A stretch of 64,000 bases of DNA, taken from AC-32 sp963716865. GTDB lineage: Bacteria; Actinomycetota; Thermoleophilia; Gaiellales; Gaiellaceae. Of the stretch, positions 8,269 through 16,073 are shown piece by piece. The DNA lies in NCBI GenBank assembly GCA_963716865.1, contig CAVQUF010000003.1, forward strand, positions 558,001 to 622,000. The letters run 5' to 3'. The position numbers were made by a program, and so were the translations under genes. The stretch's first letter is position 1; every line of letters begins with the position of its first letter. The notes below the pieces were generated by a model that saw only the letters and a program-made list of their open reading frames with translations, ran no database searches and was not told the DNA's origin.

Positions 8269-9038
8269 GCCGCGCCTCGCAGGCCGATCACGTCGACGGG
8301 GCCCTCGCCGGCGCCGAGCTCGGTCAGGCCCTGTGCGACCGCGCGCGAGGCCGCCTTGGCCGCTCCTCGCGTTGCCGCCTCCAGGCTCTCACCGCGCGCG
8401 AGCAGCGCCGCCAGGGTCGCGGAGTGCGTGCAGCCGGCGCCGTGCGTCGCGCGGATCGCGTGTCGCCTGACCGGGATCTCGAGGTGCTCCTCGCCGTCGA
8501 AGAGATGGTCAACGGGTTCCGCGGCGTGACCGCCGGTGACGATCACCGCCGCCGCGCCGAGCTCGTGCAGGCGCTCGGCCAGCGTGTACGGCAGGCCCTC
8601 GCCGACGAGCGCCTCGGCCTCGGGCAGATTTGGCGTGATCACGGTCGCGAGCGGAAAGAGCCGCGCGACCAGCGTCCCGACGGCCTCGTCCTCGAGCAGC
8701 CGTGCGCCGGAGCTCGCGACCATCACCGGGTCGACCACGAGCGGCACCGGGTGCGCGGCGAGGAAGTCGGCCACCGCCTCGATCTGCCTCGTCGAGGAGA
8801 GCATCCCCGTCTTCGCAGCGTCCACGCCGATGTCGTCGAACACGGCCTCGAGCTGGGCGGTGACGAACTCCGGAGGAACCTCGTGAACGGCGGTCACTCC
8901 CGTGGTGTTCTGCGCGGTCAGCGCGACGATCACGCTCATTCCGTGGCAGCCGGTCGCCGCGAACGCCTTCAGGTCGGCCTGGATCCCGGCGCCGCCGCCG
9001 GAGTCCGACCCGGCAATCGTCAAAACGCGTGGAACCAT
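8265..9038 (-). CDS. thiD: Hydroxymethylpyrimidine/phosphomethylpyrimidine kinase
   Basis: ThiD phosphorylates HMP and HMP-P to HMP pyrophosphate. The 257-residue ribokinase-fold protein shows LTIAGSDSGGGAGIQADLKA at the N-terminus, TAQNTTGV, VVDPVMVASSGARLL in the centre and the catalytic GAGCTHSATLAALLA near the C-terminus, where the usual GTGCT is GAGCT. It is the first gene of the operon. Its ribosome-binding site (GGAGGGAGG on the minus strand) is formed by the 3' edge of the TPP riboswitch, which suggests translational control. Confidence 0.93.
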   Translation of the reverse strand: MVPRVLTIAGSDSGGGAGIQADLKAFAATGCHGMSVIVALTAQNTTGVTAVHEVPPEFVTAQLEAVFDDIGVDAAKTGMLSSTRQIEAVADFLAAHPVPLVVDPVMVASSGARLLEDEAVGTLVARLFPLATVITPNLPEAEALVGEGLPYTLAERLHELGAAAVIVTGGHAAEPVDHLFDGEEHLEIPVRRHAIRATHGAGCTHSATLAALLARGESLEAATRGAAKAASRAVAQGLTELGAGEGPVDVIGLRGAA

Positions 9039-9041
9039 CGC

Positions 9042-9111
9042 CTCCCTCCGCCGGCATGACCCGGATCAGGTTCGTCGGGTGTGATCTCAGCCCCCGCTCA
9101 GGGCACCCCGG
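9042..9111 (-). promoter_or_regulatory. TPP riboswitch (THI element)
   Basis: Read on the minus strand, this region contains the conserved blocks GGGGTGCCC, GCTGAGATCACACCC, GAACCTGATCCGGGTCATGCC (in two overlapping parts) and GCGGAGGGAGG, in the order of the TPP-sensing thi-box aptamer. It ends 3 nt before the thiD start, and its last block doubles as the Shine-Dalgarno sequence. Ligand binding should therefore sequester ribosome access and repress thiDMEL when thiamine pyrophosphate is plentiful. Confidence 0.93.
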
Positions 9112-9122
9112 TGCGGCAAGGC

Positions 9123-9128
9123 TACCAT
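9123..9128 (+). promoter_or_regulatory. Putative -10 hexamer of helicase gene
   Basis: TACCAT ends 6 nt before the GTG at 9135. It lies just upstream of the riboswitch on the other strand, so the thi operon and the helicase are divergently transcribed from this gap. Confidence 0.4.
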
Positions 9129-9134
9129 CGTCGC

Positions 9135-11381
9135 GTGGCCACGAGCGTTGCCCTCTGGGACGACTTGCTGCAGGGCGAGGAGCTCGCGCACCTCGGGTCT
9201 GAGCCTGCACGCGCGCCGCGAACGGCGCCGCTGCCGGAGAGCCTGCATCCTCGCGTCCGCGACGCGCTTGCCGCCCAGGGGGTCGACGCGCTCTACACCC
9301 ACCAGGCGGAGGCCTGGGAGGCGGCGGCCCGCGGCGAGCACCTGGTCGTCACGACAGGGACGGCGAGCGGGAAGACGCTCGCGTTCAACCTGCCGGTGCT
9401 CGACGCGCTCGCGCGAGAGCCCAAGCGCCGCGCGCTGTACCTGTACCCCACGAAGGCGCTCGCGCAGGACCAGCTCCGGGCGCTGGGCGACTTCAAGCTC
9501 CCGAAACTTCGAGCCGCGATCTACGACGGCGACACCGCAGCCGAGCGCCGCTGGCAGGTGCGCAAGTGGGCGAATCTGATCCTGACCAACCCGGACATGC
9601 TCCACATCGGCGTGCTGCCGCACCACGACCGCTGGGGCGACGTGCTCACGAACCTGAGCTACGTGATCGTGGACGAGGCGCACGTCTACCGCGGCGTCTT
9701 CGGCTCGCACGTCGCGAACGTGCTCCGGCGCCTGCGGCGGCTGGCGCGCGTCTACGGCGCCGAGCCGCAGTTCCTGCTCGCCTCGGCCACGATCGCCAAC
9801 CCGGGCGAGCTGGCCCGCTCGCTGATCGGGGCGGAGACGACCGTGATCGGCGACGACGGCGCACCTCGGGCAGAGCGGACGGTCGCGCTCTGGAATCCAC
9901 CCTTCACCGACGAGGAACTGGGCCTGCGAGCGAGCCCGCTCGGCGAGGCGTCGCGGCTACTGGCCGATCTCGTCTCGCGCGGCCTGCGGACGCTCTGCTT
10001 CGCGAAGAGCCGGCGCGCGGCCGAGCTGATCCACCGCTTCACGGCCGACCGGCTCGGGGACGACTCGGCGCTCTCCCCGTACCGAGCCGGCTACACGGCC
10101 GCCCAACGGCGCGAGATCGAGCGGCGGCTGCTCGCGGGCGACCTGCTCGGCGTCTCCGCGACGAACGCGCTCGAGCTCGGGATCGACCTCGGGCTGCTCG
10201 ACTGCGTCCTCTCGGTCGGGTTCCCCGGAACGGTCGCCTCGCTGAGGCAGCAGTGGGGCCGCGCGGGGCGTCAGGGCCACGGGCTCGCGGTGCTCGTCGC
10301 GAGCGAGGACGCGCTCGACCAGTACTTCATGCGCGAGCCCGAGACGCTGCTCGAGCGCCGGGTCGAGGCCGCGATCCTCGACCACGAGAACCCGCGCGTG
10401 CTCGACGGCCACGTGCGTGCCGCGGCGTTCGAGGCGCCGCTCGACGACGCCGACCGCGAGCTGCTCGGTGACGCTGCGCTCGAGCGGGCGGCCGCCCTGC
10501 CTGAGCTGCGCAAGACGAAGGCCGGCTACGTCTGGGCCGGGCGCGACTACCCGGCCGCGCGCCTCTCGCTGCGCTCGACCGGGCCCGAGGCGTTCACGAT
10601 CGTCGACGCGTCGACCGGAGCGGTACTCGGCATCGTCGAGCAGGAGCGCGCGTACTCGACCGTCCACGAGGGCGCGATCTACCTCCATCTGGGCGAGAGC
10701 TACCGGGTCGGCGAGCTCGACCTCGCGTCGCGCACGGCGGTGGTCGAGCCGTTCCGCGGCGACTACTACACGCAGGCCAAGACCGAGACCACGACGGCGA
10801 TCGTCGAGCCCCGCCGCGTCGAGACTCGCCTCGGCCTCGAGCTCGCGTTCGGAAGCGTCGTCGTCACCGACCAGGTCGTCGGCTACCAGAAGCGCTCGAT
10901 CCAGACGCAGGAGAGCCTCGAGCTCGTCCCGCTGGCGCTGCCGCAGACCGAGTTCGAGACGGAGGCGGTCTGGTTCCTCCCCGAGCCGTGGATGCTCGAA
11001 GGGCTCGAGCGCGAGCCCAGGCTGCTCGGGTCGCTGCACGCGGCCGAGCACTCCATGATCGCGCTGCTCCCGCTCTGGGCGATGTGCGACCGGTGGGACA
11101 TCGGCGGCCTCTCCACGAACCTGCACTTCCAGACCGGCCGCCCGACGATCTTCGTCTACGACGGCCACGCGGGCGGGGTCGGCATCGCCGAGCGCGGCTT
11201 CGAGGCGTTCGAGGGCTGGGTGGACGACACGGCCCGGCTGCTCGCCGGTTGCCCGTGCGAGCGCGGCTGTCCGTCCTGCGTCCAGAGCCCGAAGTGCGGC
11301 AACCTGAACGAGCCGCTCGACAAGTCGGGAGCGCACGACCTGCTCGCCCGAATGCTTGCAACCGGCGTCACAATCTCGTAA
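9135..11381 (+). CDS. DEAD/DEAH-box helicase with DUF1998, MrfA/YprA-like
   Basis: Superfamily 2 helicase of 748 residues. The Walker A motif is TGTASGKT near residue 80, motif II is VDEAHVYRG, motif III is LLASATI, and motif VI is QQWGRAGRQG. A long C-terminal region ends in a DUF1998-type zinc site with cysteines in CPCERGCPSCVQSPKCGN. This layout matches MrfA, a Bacillus subtilis nucleotide-excision factor for mitomycin damage, and yeast Hrq1. The GTG at 9135 gives a natural N-terminus (VATSVALWDDLL) and lies 6 nt after TACCAT. No nuclease partner such as MrfB is adjacent. Confidence 0.9.
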   Translation: MATSVALWDDLLQGEELAHLGSEPARAPRTAPLPESLHPRVRDALAAQGVDALYTHQAEAWEAAARGEHLVVTTGTASGKTLAFNLPVLDALAREPKRRALYLYPTKALAQDQLRALGDFKLPKLRAAIYDGDTAAERRWQVRKWANLILTNPDMLHIGVLPHHDRWGDVLTNLSYVIVDEAHVYRGVFGSHVANVLRRLRRLARVYGAEPQFLLASATIANPGELARSLIGAETTVIGDDGAPRAERTVALWNPPFTDEELGLRASPLGEASRLLADLVSRGLRTLCFAKSRRAAELIHRFTADRLGDDSALSPYRAGYTAAQRREIERRLLAGDLLGVSATNALELGIDLGLLDCVLSVGFPGTVASLRQQWGRAGRQGHGLAVLVASEDALDQYFMREPETLLERRVEAAILDHENPRVLDGHVRAAAFEAPLDDADRELLGDAALERAAALPELRKTKAGYVWAGRDYPAARLSLRSTGPEAFTIVDASTGAVLGIVEQERAYSTVHEGAIYLHLGESYRVGELDLASRTAVVEPFRGDYYTQAKTETTTAIVEPRRVETRLGLELAFGSVVVTDQVVGYQKRSIQTQESLELVPLALPQTEFETEAVWFLPEPWMLEGLEREPRLLGSLHAAEHSMIALLPLWAMCDRWDIGGLSTNLHFQTGRPTIFVYDGHAGGVGIAERGFEAFEGWVDDTARLLAGCPCERGCPSCVQSPKCGNLNEPLDKSGAHDLLARMLATGVTIS

Positions 11382-11439
11382 CCTGAGCAGAAGCGACAGC
11401 CAGATCCGTCCTGCGGCCCGGATCGGACGGGAGACGCCG

Positions 11440-12519
11440 ATGAGCACCTGGCTCGCCAACCTCCTCCACCTCGACAGAACCGGCGCCCCCGCTGCCGCGC
11501 GCGCCAAGAGCCGTCCGCGCAGGGCCGCGCAGGTCCGGTTCGCCGATCTCGCCTGGGACCACTTCTACTGGGAGCAGTGCCGCCACACGCCCACGGCTGA
11601 CGGCGTCGACTGGGAGCGGCGCTACCGGGAGACGCGGGCCGCCTTCGAGGCCCGGCACGGCGAGATCGAGGACGAGTACTGGTCGGTCACCGAGCCCTCG
11701 GGCGTCGCGCTGACGCGCAAGAGACCCCCGTTGCTGCTTCGCCCATTCATCGACGACGTGCGCCGCTTCCACCGCGCCACCGACTGGGTCGCCCGGGATG
11801 CTCCACCCATCGCGGACGTCCTCTTCGCCTGCGAGGCCCTGACGATCAAGGTCACGGAGGCGCTCAGGTTCACGAGCGAGAGCGTCGCGATGCGGCGCAT
11901 CGTCGCCGTCGCCAGCCACCTGCTCGGCTGCCTCGACAAGGCGGGCGGCCAACCGGAGCCCGGAACGGCCCGGCTCATCGCGGACGAGCAGCAGGCCGAG
12001 CTGGACGACATCAAGGCCTACTACAGCGACGCGGGCGTGCACATCGGTCGCACGGTCTACGTCCAGGGGATGCTGATCGGCCTCTTTATGGTCGCCGGTC
12101 TCGCGGCGCTGGTCCTGCTCCTTGTCCCGCATGGTGACCTTCTCACGGTGAAGACAGGGCATACCAGGGACGAGGTGCTCCGAACGTTCCTTGTCGCCTA
12201 CTGCGCAGGTGCGGTCGGAGCCTTCGTCAGCGTCCTCCAGCGGATGGCGTCGGAGAAGTACGACGTCCACTACGACCTCGGCAAGCGGACGATGCTGATG
12301 CTCGGAAGCTACCGCCCGATTCTCGGAGCCGTGTTCGGCGTGTTCACGTACCTGGTGCTCGCGAGCGAGCTGCTCCAGACGAAGCCGCCGTCGGGCTCCC
12401 ACGCTCTCGGCTACTACGGAGCACTGGCGTTCGTGGCGGGGTTCAGCGAGCGCTTCACGAGGGTCCTGGTCAAGAGCGCCTCCAGCGTGGCCGGCGGCGA
12501 GCCTGGCTCAGCCACGTGA
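11440..12519 (+). CDS. Membrane protein of unknown function
   Basis: I do not recognise a named family. The 359-residue protein has a soluble N-terminal two thirds rich in charged and aromatic residues (QVRFADLAWDHFYWEQCRH) and a C-terminal third with four predicted membrane helices. These start near VQGMLIGLFMVAGLAALVLL, LVAYCAGAVGAFVSVLQRM, YRPILGAVFGVFTYLVL and LGYYGALAFVAGFSERF. The GAVGAFVSVLQR and GFSERF motifs look like conserved helix-loop signatures. The ATG at 11440 follows a GGGAG ribosome-binding site. It stands alone on the plus strand 58 bp after the helicase gene. Confidence 0.7.
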   Translation: MSTWLANLLHLDRTGAPAAARAKSRPRRAAQVRFADLAWDHFYWEQCRHTPTADGVDWERRYRETRAAFEARHGEIEDEYWSVTEPSGVALTRKRPPLLLRPFIDDVRRFHRATDWVARDAPPIADVLFACEALTIKVTEALRFTSESVAMRRIVAVASHLLGCLDKAGGQPEPGTARLIADEQQAELDDIKAYYSDAGVHIGRTVYVQGMLIGLFMVAGLAALVLLLVPHGDLLTVKTGHTRDEVLRTFLVAYCAGAVGAFVSVLQRMASEKYDVHYDLGKRTMLMLGSYRPILGAVFGVFTYLVLASELLQTKPPSGSHALGYYGALAFVAGFSERFTRVLVKSASSVAGGEPGSAT

Positions 12520-12526
12520 TCAGGCG

Positions 12527-12532
12527 TACGCT
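12527..12532 (+). promoter_or_regulatory. Putative -10 hexamer of PASTA gene
   Basis: TACGCT ends 6 nt before the ATG at 12539, the recurrent leaderless spacing. It supports this small gene being expressed. Confidence 0.35.
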
Positions 12533-12538
12533 CCGCCC

Positions 12539-12904
12539 ATGTGGGCCGTTCTGCTCCTGATCCTTGCGCTCTTCACCCTCGGCTACGGCAGCGGGGAAAC
12601 CTCGTCGAGCGGTGTCGAGTGGTCGGCGGCGCCTGCCGCCACGGGCCGCCCGGTGCCGTTTCTCGTTGGAATGGGATCGGCGACAGCGACTCGACAGGTC
12701 CGTAGCTTCGAGTTGCGGCCCACCTTGCGTTGGTGCAGAACGGCGTGGCCGGGCGAGTGGGTGGTTGGAAGACAGCTGCCGGCGGAAGGAGTGATTCTTC
12801 CGCGGGGAAGTCGCGTGACGTTGCTGCTCGTGCCCGGGATGAACTCGGGCGTCCGGCACCCTTCCTGCACGCGGTTCGTCGCCACGCGCCCGCCGTCGAG
12901 CTAG
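12539..12904 (+). CDS. Single-pass membrane protein with one PASTA domain
   Basis: Small 121-residue protein. Residues 2-16 form a hydrophobic helix (WAVLLLILALFTLGY) that should act as a signal anchor or uncleaved signal. Residues 38-100 fit the PASTA pattern: PVPFLVGM at the start, alanines in the first helix, a VVGRQLPAEG turn, then GSRVTLLLVPG as the final strand. PASTA domains bind peptidoglycan or muropeptides and are usually found in PknB kinases and class B PBPs, so a free-standing single domain is unusual. The stop shares CTAG with the convergent gene. The PASTA call is by eye. Confidence 0.6.
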   Translation: MWAVLLLILALFTLGYGSGETSSSGVEWSAAPAATGRPVPFLVGMGSATATRQVRSFELRPTLRWCRTAWPGEWVVGRQLPAEGVILPRGSRVTLLLVPGMNSGVRHPSCTRFVATRPPSS

Positions 12905-13587
12905 CGGAGGAGCTGCGGGCCGTAGAGCCCGGCCGGAGGAGGCCCCGGCGACGCCTCGGTCGGGAACGCCTGCGTGTCCGGGTGCAGGTCGAGCTGGCCG
13001 CCCGCGCGGCACTCCCCCGACTGGTACTCCTCGGGCATCCCGCCCTGGACGGCGAGCATGAACGAGGCCACGGCCTGTCCCTCGGCCGCCGTGCCGCCGA
13101 GCTGCTCGACCGTGTAGGCGACCTCCTGGATCCCGTAGCACTGCGCGGTTGCCTCGTCGGCCCAGCCACGGAGGTGCATCGACTCGTGCGCGAGCGTCAT
13201 CAGCGCTTCACTGGTGGAGTCCGCCTTGCGAATGCAGTCGGCGTTCGAGGCGTCGACCTCGGTGAAGCGGCTCCAGTCGATCGTGCTCAGGCAGTCCAGC
13301 TCGGGATGGCTCGATGAGTCGCGGAAACGCGTCAGCTTCCCGCAGACCGCCCGCGTCAGGTGCGTGTGGTCGGCCGCGTAGCCGTTCGGGAAGGGCACGT
13401 CGCCGAGCCGGTTGTCGACGTCCACCAGGGACTTCCAGAAGCTCTGGCACGAAACGTGCACGGTGCGGCCTGCGAGCTCGCTCGCGACCGTGCTCAGGGC
13501 CGCCTCGTTCCGGGTGCGGACATGGTGCTCCCAGCCCCACCCGCTGGCCACGAGCACGACGAGCAGCAACGGCACCGCAAGCTTCAT
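12901..13587 (-). CDS. Secreted HExxH protein, putative zinc metallopeptidase
   Basis: Family not recognised. With the ATG at 13587 the protein has 228 residues and a signal peptide or anchor (MKLAVPLLLVVLVASGWG). A central helix carries LAHESMHLRGWADEATAQCY, which contains the zincin HExxH motif with a following glutamate as a possible third ligand. Several cysteines (CQSFW, CGKL, DCLST, DCIRK, QCYG, ECRAGG) suggest disulfides in an exported protein. A longer frame to 13623 exists, but 13587 lies 6 nt from a GATACA hexamer. Proteolytic activity is inference from the motif alone. Confidence 0.65.
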   Translation of the reverse strand: MKLAVPLLLVVLVASGWGWEHHVRTRNEAALSTVASELAGRTVHVSCQSFWKSLVDVDNRLGDVPFPNGYAADHTHLTRAVCGKLTRFRDSSSHPELDCLSTIDWSRFTEVDASNADCIRKADSTSEALMTLAHESMHLRGWADEATAQCYGIQEVAYTVEQLGGTAAEGQAVASFMLAVQGGMPEEYQSGECRAGGQLDLHPDTQAFPTEASPGPPPAGLYGPQLLR

Positions 13588-13593
13588 GCGGCC

Positions 13594-13599
13594 TGTATC
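13594..13599 (-). promoter_or_regulatory. Putative -10 hexamer of HExxH gene
   Basis: GATACA on the minus strand ends 6 nt before the ATG at 13587. It is weaker than the other examples but has the same spacing. Confidence 0.3.
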
Positions 13600-13668
13600 G
13601 GCAGCGAGGGTGTCGATCCGCAACGCTTCCGTTCGTCGTACCCTCGTAAGCGATCAAAGGAGGACGAC

Positions 13669-14032
13669 GTGCAGTACATGCTGCTGATCTACGGCGCCGA
13701 GGACGGCTGGGAGTCGATGAGCGAGGACGAGCGCGGCCAGATCTTCCAGGCCTACGGCGCCTTCACGAAGGAGCTGCAGGACTCCGGCTCGATGGTCGCC
13801 GGCGACGCGCTCGAGTCGACGCAGACGGCCACCACGGTCCGGGTGAAGAACGACGAGACGCTCACCACCGACGGGCCGTTCGCCGAGACGAAGGAGCAGC
13901 TCGGCGGCTACTACCTGATCGAGGCCGACTCGCTCGACGAGGCGATCGAGTGGGCCGCGAAGATTCCGGCGGCCACGCCACGGCTCGGTCGAGGTGCGGC
14001 CGGTGATGGTCTTCGAGGAGGACGGCTCGTAG
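13669..14032 (+). pseudogene. DGPF/YCII gene in its probable native frame (one extra base)
   Basis: If the A at 13975 is removed, the frame reads on from KIPAA into RHGSVEVRPVMVFEEDGS and stops at TAG 14030-14032. This is the family-typical C-terminus of a protein of about 120 residues, ending just where the sigma factor begins. As assembled, the insertion joins the two genes. DGPF proteins are the genetic partners and reported targets of ECF42 factors; their biochemical role is not clear. Confidence 0.65.
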
Positions 14033-15210
14033 TAGAAGAGCTCTTCCGGGAGGAGTGGGGGCGCACCCTCGCGATCCTGGCCCGCACGCTCGGCGACGTG
14101 GAGCTCGCCGAGGACGCCGTCCAGGAGGCCTTCGCAGTCGCGCTCGAGCGCTGGCCCCGCGAGGGCGCCCCCGACAACCCCGGCGCGTGGCTGCTGACGA
14201 CCGCGCGCAACCGGGCGATCGACCGGATCCGGCGCGAGCGGACGCTCCGGCACAAGACGGAGCTGCTCGCCGCGCTCGAGCCGGACCGAGACGGCGAGGA
14301 GGACGAGACGATTCCCGACGAACGGCTGAGCCTGATCTTCGCGTGCTGCCATCCCGCACTCGCGCGTGAGGCGCAGGTCGCGCTGACCCTGCGAACGCTC
14401 GGCGGCCTGACGACAGAGGAGATCGCCCGCGCGTTCCTCGTCCCCGAGCCGACGATGGCACAGCGGCTCGTGCGTGCGAAGCGGAAGATCCGGGCGGCCG
14501 GGATCCCGTTCCGCGTCCCGCCGGACCACCTGCTGCCCGAGCGCCTGGGCACGGCGCTCGCGGTCATCTACCTGATCTTCAACGAGGGCTACGGGCCGCC
14601 GCCCCGCGCGGAGGTCTGCGACGAGGCGATCCGGCTCGGGAAGGTGCTCGTGGTCCTGATGCCGGACGAGCCTGAGGCGCTCGGCCTGCTCGCGCTGATG
14701 CTGCTCCACGACTCCCGCCGCTCAGCTCGGCTCGATCCGGCCGGGGAGCTCGTCCTGCTGGACGACCAGGACCACGCCCTGTGGGACTCGGCGCGCATCG
14801 ACGAGGGGCGCCGCGTGCTCGAGCGCGCGCTCCCGCTGCGCAGCCCCGGGCCGTACCAGCTCCAGGCGGCGATCGCGTCGCTCCACCTCGAGCCGGAGAC
14901 CGACTGGACGCAGATCGCCGCGCTCTACGGACGGCTCGCCTGCTTCACGCCGTCACCGGTGGTGGAGCTGAACCGCGCGGTCGCGGTCGCGATGGCGGAC
15001 GGGCCCGAGGCCGGCCTGGCGCTGATCGACCGCATCGAAGGGCTGGATCGCTACCGGCACCTCCACTCGGCCCGGGCCGATCTCCTCCGGCGCCTGGAGC
15101 GAGGCGACGAGGCGGCTGAGGCCTACGGCCGTGCGCTCGAGCTCGCGTCGCACCCTGCCGAGCGCGCGTTCCTGGAGCGGAGGCTCGCCGAAGTACGATC
15201 GTCCGCGTGA
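13669..15210 (+). CDS. ECF42-type sigma factor, reading frame fused to DGPF/YCII domain
   Basis: As sequenced this is one open frame of 513 residues. It begins with a DGPF/YCII domain (VQYMLLIYGAEDG to DGPFAETKEQLGGYYLIEA) and continues into an ECF sigma factor from about nucleotide 14035: EELFREEWGRTLAIL, region 2 with AEDAVQEAFAVALERW and NRAIDRIRRER, region 4 with GLTTEEIARAFLVPEPTMAQRLVRAKRKI, then a long helical TPR-like C-terminal extension. That extension and a DGPF partner gene define the ECF42 group. A strong ribosome-binding site (AAAGGAGG, 13656-13663) precedes the GTG. The sigma part has no ATG, GTG, TTG or CTG start of its own between the domains. Confidence 0.8.
   Translation: MQYMLLIYGAEDGWESMSEDERGQIFQAYGAFTKELQDSGSMVAGDALESTQTATTVRVKNDETLTTDGPFAETKEQLGGYYLIEADSLDEAIEWAAKIPAATPRLGRGAAGDGLRGGRLVVEELFREEWGRTLAILARTLGDVELAEDAVQEAFAVALERWPREGAPDNPGAWLLTTARNRAIDRIRRERTLRHKTELLAALEPDRDGEEDETIPDERLSLIFACCHPALAREAQVALTLRTLGGLTTEEIARAFLVPEPTMAQRLVRAKRKIRAAGIPFRVPPDHLLPERLGTALAVIYLIFNEGYGPPPRAEVCDEAIRLGKVLVVLMPDEPEALGLLALMLLHDSRRSARLDPAGELVLLDDQDHALWDSARIDEGRRVLERALPLRSPGPYQLQAAIASLHLEPETDWTQIAALYGRLACFTPSPVVELNRAVAVAMADGPEAGLALIDRIEGLDRYRHLHSARADLLRRLERGDEAAEAYGRALELASHPAERAFLERRLAEVRSSA
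15194..15199 (+). promoter_or_regulatory. Putative -10 hexamer of DDAH-like gene
   Basis: TACGAT lies inside the 3' end of the sigma gene and ends 7 nt before the GTG at 15207. The gene may therefore be expressed both by coupling and from its own leaderless promoter. Confidence 0.35.
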
Positions 15211-16073
15211 CGGTCGAGCCGAGCCCCTACGGCTGCCGGTCGATGACCGGCGAGCTGCGGCGGGTGCTCGTACGGGCGCCGCGCGCGGGCGACTTCCACG
15301 GCTGGGAGACGTGCGGCTGGCGCGCCGAGCCCGATCCGGCCGGGATCGCTCGCGAGCACGAGGCGCTCTGCTCCCGCCTGCAGGACGCGGGCGCCGAGGT
15401 CGTCGTCGCAGAGTCGCCGGCCGAGGGGAATCCGGACGCGATCTACGTCTACGACCCCGCGCTCGTCGCGGACGAGGGCGCGATCCTGCTCAACCCGGCC
15501 AAGGAGCGCCGCCAGGACGAGCCGGGCGAGCTGGCCGCGGACCTCGTGCGCGCCGGAGTTCCGGTCGCCGGTCAGCTCGAGGGCAACGCGCGGGCCGAGG
15601 GCGGCGACTTTCTCCGGCTGGACGGGGACACGCTCCTCGCCGGCCGCGGCTACCGCACGAACGACGCCGGGATCGTCGCGCTCAACCTGCTTCTACCCGG
15701 CGTGGAGGTGCTCGCCTTCGACCTGCCGCACTGGCACGGCCGCGGCGAGGTCATGCACCTCCTGTCGCTGCTCAGCCCGCTCGCGCCCGATCTCGTCGTC
15801 GCGTATCCGCCACTGCTGCCGGTCCGTCTGGCAGAGCAGCTCGACGAGCGCGGCATCGAGGTCGTGGCGGTGCCCGACGAGGAGTTCGAGTCGATGGGTC
15901 CGAACGTCCTCGCGCTCGCGCCCAGGGTCGCGCTCGCCGTGGACGGCAACCCGGAGACGCGCAGGCGCCTCGAGCGTGCGGGAGTCGAGGTCGAGGTCTA
16001 CGCGGGCGAGGAGCTCTCGAAGGGCGACGGAGGCCCGACCTGCCTCACCCAGCCGCTCCTTCGAGCCGGCTGA
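15207..16073 (+). CDS. DDAH / amidinotransferase-fold hydrolase
   Basis: This 288-residue protein has the five-bladed pentein fold of the dimethylarginine dimethylaminohydrolase and arginine deiminase superfamily, which hydrolyses guanidino groups through a covalent cysteine. Key elements are the early LVRAPRAGDF, ARAEGGDFLRLDGDTLLAG (acidic substrate-binding pair), the catalytic-histidine region HWHGRGEVMHLLSLLS and the C-terminal nucleophile in KGDGGPTCLTQPLLR. Substrate specificity among dimethylarginine, citrulline-forming and related reactions cannot be assigned. The GTG overlaps the TGA of the sigma gene (GTGA). The 3' end overlaps the convergent SLOG gene by 29 bp. Confidence 0.82.
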   Translation: MTVEPSPYGCRSMTGELRRVLVRAPRAGDFHGWETCGWRAEPDPAGIAREHEALCSRLQDAGAEVVVAESPAEGNPDAIYVYDPALVADEGAILLNPAKERRQDEPGELAADLVRAGVPVAGQLEGNARAEGGDFLRLDGDTLLAGRGYRTNDAGIVALNLLLPGVEVLAFDLPHWHGRGEVMHLLSLLSPLAPDLVVAYPPLLPVRLAEQLDERGIEVVAVPDEEFESMGPNVLALAPRVALAVDGNPETRRRLERAGVEVEVYAGEELSKGDGGPTCLTQPLLRAG

